64,000 bases of DNA from Littorina saxatilis (taxonomy: Eukaryota > Mollusca > Gastropoda > Littorinimorpha > Littorinidae), in NCBI RefSeq assembly GCF_037325665.1, contig NC_090246.1, positions 14,475,257 to 14,539,256 of the forward strand. Direction: 5' to 3'. Made by a program: the position numbers and the translations under genes. The notes below the pieces were generated by a model that was given only the letters and a program-made list of their open reading frames with translations, did not search any database and was not told the origin of the DNA. Below are positions 54,801 to 64,000 of this stretch, one piece after another. Positions within the stretch are counted from its first letter, which is position 1; each line of letters opens with the position of its first letter.

Positions 54801-57800
54801 CTTGAATTTGAGGAACTTTAGCTTTTCTTCAGTGGGAGCCCTGGTATGAGTGTCTGTAGGTTGCAGCAGTTGATGTATGTCCCACCGTTTATTTGTTTGT
54901 TTGTTTTCATGTGAGTCCCTGCAGCTAATTTGGCCTTTTGAATGATTACATTATTCTTTGCTCCTAGCATCAGCCTCTGAAAAATTGTAATGTCAATAGT
55001 CGTCTTTGATGCAGAGTTGAGCTTGCACATGTATTGACTACAGATAATTCTTATGCAAAACAAGAGTTTATTGTCGCTATTGAATGGAAAGTCTGAAATT
55101 GTGCATTGTAATTTGTATTGTGTTCCGTGGCAGTAAGAATATCTTTCCTTCCAGCCAGGGTGTTTAAAGTGGGAGCTTTGTTTAACTGCTATGCATGTCT
55201 TTCTGCAGCTGTAATTAATAAACCATGATGTAAATAATCTCTCTTTGATTGACTAATCATGTGAACCTGACATAACTGACATTTTGGTACAGGTTGTAGG
55301 CAGTGCTGTTTCAGATTTTATGCACTATTTCCGGCATCTTTTAGCCCCTGCTTTTTTTTCTTTTTTTTTCAAGCTAATGTGCGAATGCTTTCATGAGGAG
55401 TTACTCTGTTCTGCCTCGTTTAATGAGCTTTGAAACTACATTTCCAGGGGTGAGGTTCTCCAGTCATTTTGAAGGTCTGGTTGACCCTCATGAAATTTCA
55501 AGGTCACGTCGGGGTCAAGTTGAGGTTTAAGAAATAGAATTGTTGCGTTTTTGCTGATGTTCTTGTAGCTGAAGCATTGACACATGACCACTTTGTCTTT
55601 GATGATTCCGGCACAAGGTGTAAATTTGATTGACCCCGTTTGTCTGTTAGAGGCATAGCATGGCCGGCTGGCTGTTGTAAATTGAATTAAAAAGCTTTGT
55701 TTCTTGCAGTAAATTGGACTTTTCTCAAAAGGATTTGTAGCTATCACATTCAAACTTTGTACACTTATAGTCTCATATGACCTTCTTTGTTCACAAAGTT
55801 TGGACAACTTCCACCAAATGTCAAGGTCATTATAACATTGAAAACATTGTTGAAAGGTCAAAATGGTATGATTGTGTAGTAGAAACTAGTATTATTGCTA
55901 AGGCGAGTGTTTCAGGCGTTTGCCTTTCTTGTTTGTCCTGACTAATTGAATCCGGGGAGCACCAAAAAATGACAATTTCATAGAACAGCAATCGGCTTGC
56001 ATCAGTAATAAGGAAATGGCTAAAAATAATGTGATCATGCAAATTCCTGCTCTCTTGTTCAGTCAATTTGTCAAAGTTCTCTGATCTGGCTTTAAAGTTT
56101 AACACGATTGCTTCGCAAGATATGGTAGGGTGTTTTTGCCAGGAGTTTTCTTATCCCTGTGATAATGAAACATGTACTGTCTTTGCTTTCTCCTTTGCTT
56201 ATGATTTGGTCAAATTGGTCCATAGTTTTGAATAAAAAGGTCTAGTTGGTAACCACATGGCTTTCATGTGTTTGAATACAAATTGATGTCTTGTTTGTGA
56301 CATTGTTGCCGTGAACATTTGATGGAAACTTGGTAGTATAGTCAAGTGTGTGCAGGAGGTTTTACCTTTGCTTAGAAGTGAAATATAACGGGGCCATATG
56401 TCTTTTCAAACGTAGCTGCTATACACGCAATTTGTGGGTAAATTTCTATAATCTGGCTATACCTGCTTTTATTCCACGTGAATTTGTGTGGTGGTCCTGT
56501 GACTGTGAGGTGTGTTAAGACGGTTTCTTAGTTCGGCATGATGAATGTAGTTTGTACATAATTTTTTTGTTTCCAGGATTGAGTAACTAATGAAACGACA
56601 GATAATTGACTGATGATAGATACCTAACAAAATTCATTGTCTTATAGCTCAGCATGACTGCACAGTGACTTCTGTTGATGCTCTCCAAATTCTTCACAGA
56701 AATGTCCTCTTACTCGGTTTGCGAGTTCAGTGCCACCACCTAAACGGGATGGCTTTCAGTAGCACTTGATTATCTCCCTTTCATCCATTTTGTTTTCTTT
56801 GCATTTTTGTTTGCCGATTTCTGAAATATAAAAACATTTCAGGCGTAAATTGTAGCTGTCTTTTTTTTTTATACAGTTCTCAAAGGATTGGGTTTTTTTT
56901 TTTAAATTTTGGGGAAGGGTGTCAATCAGTATATTCTGGATTGTAAATGAATGATGAGTTATAAAACTCAATGCCCTGTTGAGCACTTATGTCTTTTTTC
57001 TCCAAAGTTAACTATGAACCCTTCCAAGAAGACAATTCGGAACAGGCGAGTCAAGAACGAATAAATTGTATTTGTACACAGGACACAAAATTCAATAAGT
57101 AGAGGTGTTTTAAACCTGCCCGTCAAATTGTATAATTGGACTATGGATTCTATCAAAAATGTGTGTGTTGTTCAGATCTCCCTCCCCAGAGCCGATCTAC
57201 AACAACGAGGGCAAGCGGCTGAACACACGTGAATACCGCACGCGCAAAAAGCTGGAAGACGAACGTCACCAGTTGGTTGTGGAAGCCTGGAAGCTCAACC
57301 CCAACTACAAACCCCCTGCAGACTACAAGTAAGCCATCGGCACTGTTGTGTTTCTTTCTTTGGTGTTTAACGTCGTTTTCAACCATTCAAGGTTATATCG
57401 CGACGGGTGCACTGTTGTGGCTAGTAGACTTGTGAAAATGGCGATGTTACAAAAAGGAGTTTGCCGTATTGTTCTGGGTTTCATGTCTGTTAACTTGTTT
57501 GATCGGACTCGATGGTCCAACCCCTGGCCAACTGTCCTGGAGTTTTTTTTCTTCTTCTTCTTCTGCGTTCGTGGGCTGAAACTCCCACGTACACTCGTGT
57601 TTTTTGCACGAGTGGAATTTTACTTGTATGACCGTTTTTTACCCCGCCATTTAGGCAGCCATACGCCGTTTTCGGAGGAAGCATGCTGGGTATTTTCGTG
57701 TTTCTATAACCCACCGAACTCTGACATGGATTACAGGATCTTTTTCGTGCGCACTTGGTCTTGTGCTTGCGTGTACACACGGGGGTGTTCGGACACCGAG

Positions 57801-60800
57801 GAGAGTCTGCACACAAAGTTGACTCTTGAGAAATGAATCTCTCACCGAACGTGGGGACGAACTCACGCTGACAGCGGCCAACTGGATACAAATCCAGCGC
57901 GCTACCGACTGAGCTACATCCCCGCCCGTCCAGGAGTTTGATATGTAAGATGTCTTCATACGGTAAAATGTTTTGTCGCCAGAACATTTGAACTTGTGCA
58001 TATTTTCAATCCAGGTCCATCTGACCTACAAAGGTGAAACCCTGCTCGGAATCGCAAAAAGTTTCTCAATATGAAAATAGAAATAAAATTACCAATTAAA
58101 AAAAACTTTCTTTTTAGACTGATTTTTCAGGACATTTTCAAGGTCGTTAGTGGCAGGTTTTACTGTATTTGTGTGCTGTCCCCTCCAAGCTGGATTTAGT
58201 CCAGTAATGATAATAATATATGATTTTTGTAAAGTATTGATTCATAAAAACAGACTTGTGACACTGTGTTTCTTTGTGTGTGTTGACAGGCCTCCAATTG
58301 TGCGTGTGAGTGACAAGGTGATGATTCCTCAGGAGGAACACCCTGACATCAACTTTGTCGGCCTGCTCATCGGTCCGCGTGGCAACACTTTGAAAAATCT
58401 GGAAAAGGAGGTAAGCTTCAGATACGCTTTTGTCAGTTGTGAAAACCTGAGAATGCTGTTGAACTTCTTCTGCTTATTTTAATGTTATGTGCGGTTGTTA
58501 ATTTTGGTTTTAATTTTGTTACACATAGTGCATAGCATGTAGCTTCAGTCATTTTCACTGAGGCAATAAGCGTTATTGCTGTGTATTCACAGTTGTGCTT
58601 TTTCAGACAAGTGCTAAGATTATGGGAAATTCTTGTTTTGTAAGGCTGTGTATGAATATGTGCGTGTGTGTGCTCACATGTGTAAATGCTTTTGTGCGAA
58701 TTTGGTTGTATAATTTGCTCTCTTGCTTTCAGACTGGTGCTAAGATCATCATTCGCGGCAAAGGATCCGTCAAAGAAGGAAAGATTGGCCGCAAGGATGG
58801 TCAACCTCTACCGGGAGAAGACGAACCTCTGCATGCGTATGTGACTGCAAACAACCCAGAGAATGTGAAGAAAGCTGTGGAAAAGGTGAGGCGTAGTTCT
58901 ACCTTGCTTCATCTTTCTTGTCAAACGTTAACATGGTACAGTTGCTTTTAGTGAAGTGAAGGAATAACTACACTCAGTCTCTGAGAAACAGAGAACAATG
59001 TGTTGAACTGTTGTGTTGATTCTAGGAAGAAGAACAGCTGCTAATTGAAACAACTTTTTTTTTTTACTTATTCAGATTTATTTTTGTGTTCATCTATTTT
59101 AATTTTTTAAAAATTGTTTTGTTGCAGATAAAGGAAATAATTCGCCAGGGCATAGAGGTTCCCGAAGGTCAGAATGATCTTCGGCGACAGCAGCTGAGGG
59201 AACTGGCTCTACTGAACGGAACTCTGCGGGAAAATGATGGTTTGGCGTAAGTTGACAGCTATGAATCGTATGATGCTTCTGTATGGGTTCACTTTGAGCA
59301 TGACATTTTGAAAATGAAAGGAAATGAATGGCAACTTTCAGAGCAAATTGGCTTTATATCTCTATTGGGCTAACAATCAACCGTGATGTCAAAAAAGAAA
59401 GGTCACCTGTATTTATCATACCACAAAGTGTGTTGGGGGGGGGGGGGGGGGGGGGGTAGTCTTGGCATTTGAGTAATCTTCAGACAAAGATCATGCCTTG
59501 AAACAAATACGAATTGGTTAATATGCTGAATATGTTAATAATATTTTGAGTCACTGATTAAAAAAGTCCATCTGTTCACAAGTCTTTTGTGACATTATAA
59601 AAAGAGTCCATGTTCTTAAAACATTGAAGCACTGGGCAAGGTATTGTCTCTGAATGCCTCAAAATGGATACAAATAGAGGTTACGGTCAGATTTTTGTTC
59701 TCTGATTTCTGATACCTGATAGTTCTTCCTTGATGATTTTCTGATAACTCATACTGTTTCCTCAATGACTGTGCAGGAAGCTAAAGCAAATTGCACAGGC
59801 ACAGACGATCGTGACCAACACCATTCTCTGCACGGTGTGTGGCGGTGCTGGGCACATCGCTCAGGACTGCAAAGAAAGGAAGTATGTACTCAGTATGTGT
59901 GTGTGTTTGTTGGTCTTGTGTGTGTTTGGATTGTAGGGGATTTGAAAGGATGGAGACAGTAGCTAGATTTAGAGAGAAGAACAAAGCCCACCACTTTCTC
60001 TTCGCCACCTTATTTTCTCTTGCCCGCTGGGATGCGCGCGCACAACGAAACTCAACAGTGCGTGTTAAAAAGTCACGGTTTAGACTGACGCCAGCAGAGA
60101 AGTTCTGGGGGGGGGGGGGGGTGACTCTAAACTCCAAATGTATCGGCTGTGCTAAAGATAAATCTCCCAGGTACGAGTCAGATAAAACTGTTCATCCACT
60201 TCTTGAGCTGAAGACCATGCGTCAACAAGCCATAACTACTCTACACTTCACTGTTGGTTGCACCCCCTAGTGAAGCACACAGATTGACTTGTGATGCAGT
60301 CCGATCGGTTGATTAAAACGCTAGGCAATGTATTACTGTAATCCCAACTCTCTAATTTGTCAGTGTATTGTTTGAAAATGAAATGTCTCGGCTGAGGACA
60401 GGAAATGAGGAATAAATAAGTAAAAAATGTTTGTGGTTTTCCTGCAGACCTGGAGACTCGTTCAGAATGACACAGGTACAGACTTCTACTGACCGTGCCA
60501 AGATGGACAGTGAGGTAAGTTACTTCTTGTCACAATTTTCTTTCTGAAAAAGATGAAATTGTACCCACTAATCAGACAATGAAGTTGTATTTTATTGAAT
60601 TATTGGCATACAAATAGTAGATGCTGAGAGTGGTAGCCTGTTTTTTCTTCCTTCTTTTTTTGAAATGCAATTATGCTTAGTCACACGTCACATCTTATGT
60701 GTCCAAAAAGATAGTTGCTGTGCGTATTAACCCACCGATAATTTATGTTGTGTACCACAGTAGACTGATTGATTTTTTTTACATATGCTGATAAGAAAAA

Positions 60801-61870
60801 AATGTTAAAGGACAAACTAACCATAACAATTACTCCCACAAGCTGTGATCTTTCTCAATGTATAAAACCTTGTAGTAAAATCTTGAATTGTTTTGTTTGC
60901 TTGATACAGTACATGTCTCTGATGGCTGAGCTGGGAGAGGGACCCCCGCCCAAGTCAACATCAGCACCCACCCAACAATCTCACCGGCCACAGCTTTTCC
61001 ACAACCAGATGCCACCCAATCCTATGGTCAGTACTTGTGTCACATGTCAAGTTACAGTGACAGTTGTCATTTACCACACCATACAATAACATATTAATGA
61101 AAAGCAGAAGAAGATGGCTTAGGAAAGTAGGTAGGCAGGTTGAAATTATTTTTCTAATCTGATCAAACTCATTTGCCAGATAGATTATAGGCCTAGATAG
61201 AAATATAATTCTGATACTATCAAGTGAACTTTTGAATAGACCTGAAATTCAGATCTGACCCAGCTGAAAGTAGAATCTGAAATTTAGATCTCAGCCAGTT
61301 GAAATCAGAAGTAAGTCTGATTTCTTACATATAGAATGTGAATGTAGTCAGATTCCAATCTCAGTCATGGAATATATTTTCTCTGTGTTCAGTGTTCTAG
61401 CAGAGAAACTTGTACATGGCAGCTCACTGTCTCCAGGGAAAAAGCAACCTGAATTTGCATGAGGGTTTACTTCACAGGACTATATAACATTATCTTACCA
61501 AACCTTACGTAACCGGTAATCTGGCCATACTTTAAGCCGCTTCGGGTCATTTAGGATGACGAAGCAAAGACTCTTCTACGAATGTATGGTACAATGTGAC
61601 AGGCTTTCAACCCACCCTGGCAACAACAACAGCAGCAGCATCACCATCATCATCATCAGCAGCAGCAACAGCACTCAACGCCCCGCCCGCTAGCACTGCA
61701 AGCCCCCCCTTCCATGGTGCCCCCCATGTCTCAGCAGAACCGCATGCCACCTTCCCTCCCCCTGCCCAACCCCATGGCCTCTCAGGGCCCACCCCCGATG
61801 AGACCGTGGCAGCCACCCCAGCTCAACACTACTACACCGTCCCTGCTGCCTAACCCCTCAGTTCCTATGG
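48840..61870 (+). CDS. SF1: Splicing factor 1 (branchpoint-binding protein), exons 1-11, 3' end outside the window
   Basis: Exons: 48840-48885, 50271-50435, 52525-52600, 57176-57328, 58290-58410, 58733-58885, 59128-59246, 59777-59881, 60448-60514, 60910-61026, 61603-61870, giving 463 codons in one frame. SF1 binds the intron branchpoint and U2AF2 during early spliceosome assembly in the nucleus. Visible parts: U2AF-binding motif RKKKKRSRW (Trp40), the KIS-kinase type RSPSP (Ser97, Ser99), the KH domain with [15 protein letters not shown] (GPRG 175-178), the QUA2 helix ([19 protein letters not shown]), and a zinc knuckle with C296, C299, H304, C309. Then comes a Gln/His run and a Pro/Met-rich tail. 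The ATG at 48840 has a good context (ATCACCATG). The C-terminal Pro-rich part continues beyond 61870. Confidence 0.96.
49422..49860 (-). mobile_element. Possible piggyBac-like relic in SF1 intron 1
   Basis: TTAACCCTTTCGCTGCCA at 49419-49436 looks like TTAA plus a piggyBac end. On the minus strand near 49745-49690 a short frame reads [20 protein letters not shown], the acidic opening typical of piggyBac transposases. The second end and the catalytic domain are not seen. Confidence 0.35.
50690..51128 (+). mobile_element. SINE family H, full-length copy
   Basis: The head GGGTGGCCGAGTGGTAACGC with GCGAGTTCGACCCTGGGTC resembles a Leu/Ser-type tRNA (A and B boxes). It is followed by the body shared with 41094-41335. 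AGCTGCC on both sides may be the target duplication. In SF1 intron 2. Confidence 0.8.
51252..52019 (+). mobile_element. Helitron-like family D, copy 3
   Basis: Forward copy in SF1 intron 2. TTTTGACTCACATGCG start, (GTCC)n at 51300-51330, and end GCATGTGAGTCGTATGGGCT with TTGCCCTTCTTGTT. Confidence 0.6.
53168..53574. mobile_element. Possible MITE in SF1 intron 3
   Basis: Inverted ends AGTGCCCCCATGAAATG and the complement of AGTGCCCCCATAAAATG, 407 bp. No target duplication seen. ACCGGT-rich inverted motifs lie inside. Confidence 0.45.
53985..54528 (+). mobile_element. Helitron-like family E, copy 1
   Basis: Starts TTGAGTCACTTGAGAAAAAG then TGACTC, then the GGCCGGCCGGCCGTCCG microsatellite, a body with TTTCTCGGAAACTATC twice and GACCTTTGACC, the 3' inverted copy AAGTGACTC, stem-loop GAGC-GTTT-GCTC, and TTCTTGTT. 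In SF1 intron 3. Confidence 0.6.
55440..55934 (+). mobile_element. Helitron-like element HL3, 5' part unclear
   Basis: Contains GGTCAAGGTCA-type text and ends with stem-loop AGGC-GTTT-GCCT followed by TTCTTGTTT, as in families D and E. The 5' block is not recognisable. Confidence 0.45.
57351..57408 (-). mobile_element. Family A retroposon, only the 3' 58 bases
   Basis: Flanked by GCACTGTTGTG (57340-57350 and 57409-57419). It begins 22 bases after the end of SF1 exon 4. It contains the AACGTCGTTTTCAACC text of the family 3' end. Confidence 0.88.
57546..57927 (-). mobile_element. SINE family F, head type 2, second copy
   Basis: Flanked by GTCCTGGAGTTT and GTCCAGGAGTTT (57534-57545, 57928-57939). 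Nearly identical to 44327-44699 over its full length, so the type 2 subfamily is young. In SF1 intron 4. Confidence 0.9.
58607..58639 (+). other. SF1: Candidate 33-nt in-frame cassette exon in the SF1 KH region
   Basis: Preceded by GTGCTTTTTCAG and followed by GTAAGG. It reads [11 protein letters not shown] in the SF1 frame without a stop and resembles the start of exon 6 (TGAKIIIRG). Either a partial exon duplication or chance. It has no transcript support here. Confidence 0.3.
59435..59457. repeat. Poly(G) tract in SF1 intron 7
   Basis: About 20 consecutive G. A shorter run of 13 lies at 60109-60121 in intron 8. Confidence 0.9.
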
Positions 61871-62932
61871 GTGAGTGATGGATTCACTTTTGTCTTGAAC
61901 TTTTTTTCTGAAAAATTTGTTGATCTCAATATGTGTGCCTCAGAAAATGTAAAATCTTGTGCACACTAGTTGCAGAGGAGGCAGTCAGTGCTAAGCTATT
62001 TGTTCTCTTATCAACTCATTTATTCCCTTTACTTTGTTGAAATTGTTGTAACTTTATGATTTTCTGGTGGCTTTGGTCTTTAAGAAAAATAATCAAGACC
62101 CCTTTTTGTCCAGTTACAGAACAAGCTTCTAAGGCCTAATCATTGAAAATGTTGCAGCACTGTAGATTGATAATTTGTCATGATCAGCACAGCTGCAATA
62201 GTGTGAAGACAACAGGAAATGGTCCTTGTGGTCGACAATGTCACGTCAACAGTGCATCGAGTATATTATCCCAATACAGTAAAACCTGCATCCAGCGGAC
62301 CCTTATTTCGGCGGACACCTTTGCATCACGGACAATTCAAGTGAGGACGGATGTATTTTACACTCAAAAACACCTTAACACTATTGTGACTAGCATTGCC
62401 ACGGCGTTAACGTCCTGCCTGCCCAAGCTTGCCACCAAGAAACTTCCCAAAAAACAGTAACTGTAAAGAAATCTGTCTAGCAAGCTTGAATTAAGTCCAA
62501 TCACCACCACATTTTGTGTACTAATTAAAAAATGGATGCCCAGTTCAGTCGTGCTATTTATAAGTTTGTCACGCAATTTGTTTTAGCAAAGGGGGGGTGA
62601 AAGGGGGATAATTTGTGTTTTTTTGTGTGTGTTTTCTTTTCCACTGCTTTTTTAAAAGTTATTTTTTAACAGAAAGTATTATAAATAATGTTATAACCAA
62701 ACAAGGTGTAAAACATATGAATTAGCTGAAATATTGTTAACATTCTACACAGAAATAAGGAGACAGTACAAAGAAAAAAACAAGCAAATCCCGCATTCAC
62801 TCACAGCATCCTGACTCAAATGAAACAAAACTGTGACACTCACCAAATGATGTCTAGGTAATCCATATTGAATATAAGTCACATTTTCACAACAAAGTCC
62901 CAACTGTACACCTATGAACATTTCCAAAAGGA
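61871..62932. other. SF1 intron 11, no further exon seen
   Basis: TACAGTAAAACCTGCATCCA, followed by GCGGACCCTTATTTCGGCGG near 62276-62315, looks like one end of a pogo-like element. Otherwise unremarkable AT-rich sequence. Confidence 0.35.
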
Positions 62933-64000
62933 AATGTTGTCTAAAAAACAGCTATTTTTGAGTCACTTGAGAAAAAGTGACTATGTAATCGGTCAGTGTT
63001 AGTCTGTCCGGCCGGCCGGCCGTCCAGCCGGCCGGCCGGCCGTCCGTAGACACCACCTTAACGTTGGACTTTTCTCGGAAACTATCAAAGCGATCGGGCT
63101 CATATTTTGTTTAGTCGTGACCTCCAATGACCTCTACACTTTAACGATGGTTTCGTTGACCTTTGACCTTTTTCAAGGTCACAGGTCAGCGTCAAAGGAA
63201 AAATTAGACATTTTATATCTTTTCTCGGAAACTATCAAAGCGATCGGGCTCATATTTTGTTTAGTCGTGACCTCCAATGACCTCTACACTTTAACGATGG
63301 TTTCGTTGACCTTTGACCTTTTTCAAGGTCACAGGTCAGCGTCAAAGGAAAAATTAGACATTTTATATCTTTGACAAAGTTCATCGGATGTGATTGAAAC
63401 TTTGTAGGATTATTCTTTACATCAAAGTATTTACATCTGTAGCCTTTTACGAACGTTATCAGAAAAACAAGGGAGATAACTAGCCTTTTCTGTTCGGCAA
63501 CACACAACTTAACGTTGGGCTTTTCTCGGAAACTATAAAAGTGACCGGGCTCAAATTTTATGTGAACGTGACTCATTGTGTTGTGAATAGCAATTTCTTC
63601 CTGTCCATCTGATGCCTCATATAATATTCAGAACTGCGAAAGTGACTCGATCGAGCGTTTGCTCTTCTTGTTCACATTTTTCCCATTTTCTCTGAAGTTT
63701 TTGAGATTGAATACATCACCTATATATGATATATAGGGCAAAGTAAGCCCCATCTTTTGATACCAGTTTGGTTTACCTTGCTTCAAGGTCAAGGTCACAG
63801 GAGCTCTTCAAAGTTGGATTGTATACATATTTTGAAGTGACCTTGACCCTGAACTATGGAAGATAACTGTTTCAAACTTAAAAATTATGTGGGGCACATG
63901 TTATGCTTTCATCATGAGACACATTTGGTCACATATGATCAAGGTCAAGGTCACTTTGACCCTTATGAAATGTGACCAAAATAAGGTAGTGAACCACTAA
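62933..64000 (+). mobile_element. Helitron-like family D, copy 4, interrupted by family E and cut by the window end
   Basis: 62933-62957 (AATGTTGTCTAAAAAACAGC) and 63672-64000 are contiguous in intact D copies (compare 51488-51830). Family E lies between. The 5' part of D is missing. Confidence 0.7.
62958..63671 (+). mobile_element. Helitron-like family E, copy 2, with an internal 150-bp tandem duplication
   Basis: Same ends as copy 1. The segment 63071-63220 is repeated at 63221-63370, and the GGCCGGCC microsatellite is longer. Inserted into family D without a target duplication. Confidence 0.7.

Noticed and set aside
57348-57836. 162-codon ORF downstream of SF1 exon 4
   Set aside because: Built from a family A fragment and an antisense SINE F. 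It is intronic.
58150-58482. 110-codon ORF around SF1 exon 5 as a separate gene
   Set aside because: Only 58290-58410 is exon. The rest reads into introns on both sides.
61596-61853. 85-codon ORF rich in Ala/Pro/Ser
   Set aside because: It is a shifted frame of SF1 exon 11. The frame that continues SF1 reads the Gln/His run and the Pro/Met tail.

Overview
This window looks like the genome of a marine gastropod mollusc, probably a caenogastropod. That placement is an inference. It rests on intron-rich host genes with animal-type splice sites, dense CA/CT microsatellites, and several dispersed repeat families that I associate with gastropod genomes. There is no bacterial gene organisation. No database was searched.

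Host genes. Four host loci can be supported by joining exons across GT-AG boundaries. (1) 141-367 (+) is the last exon of a glycine-rich protein ending in a CCHC zinc knuckle, possibly DNA topoisomerase 3-alpha. (2) 12980-16281 (-) is a complete three-coding-exon Chibby (CBY1) gene of 128 codons. (3) 30283-36230 (-) is a complete four-coding-exon monocarboxylate-transporter-like (SLC16/MFS) gene of 531 codons. (4) 48840-61870 (+) is the first eleven coding exons of splicing factor 1 (SF1, branchpoint-binding protein), which runs off the right side of the window. Apart from SF1, which supplies general splicing machinery, the genes have no obvious functional link.

Mobile DNA fills nearly everything else. 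At 861-6603 lies a whole-looking DIRS-type tyrosine-recombinase retroelement with 186-bp inverted terminal repeats that look identical, plus an internal complementary region. At 6784-7637 is a deleted hAT element with a 6-bp target duplication. At 8548-12295 a nested stack can be taken apart: an L2/CR1-like LINE contains a retroposon (family A), which contains a Harbinger-like MITE, and the LINE also carries a TA-flanked MITE. At 20012-21498 is a decayed Tc1-like transposon. From 26990 to 28590 there are nested pogo/Tigger-like remnants. A second CR1-like LINE lies at 45675-46680. tRNA-derived SINEs (families F, G, H) are scattered throughout, and two TTAA- and TA-flanked MITE families occur in and around introns.

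The most interesting signal is a set of at least three, probably four, unrelated-looking repeat families (called D, E, HL3 and HL4 here). They share one end design: a short block, its inverted copy close by at the 5' end, a third inverted copy near the 3' end, then a small stem-loop whose stem differs between families but is always followed by TTCTTGTT. One copy of E sits inside a copy of D, and the flanks show insertion into a T-run without target duplication. This fits non-autonomous Helitron-like (Helentron/HINE/DINE-1 type) elements. Their bodies are rich in TCAAGGTCA motifs, the extended half-site of NR5A/ERR nuclear receptors.
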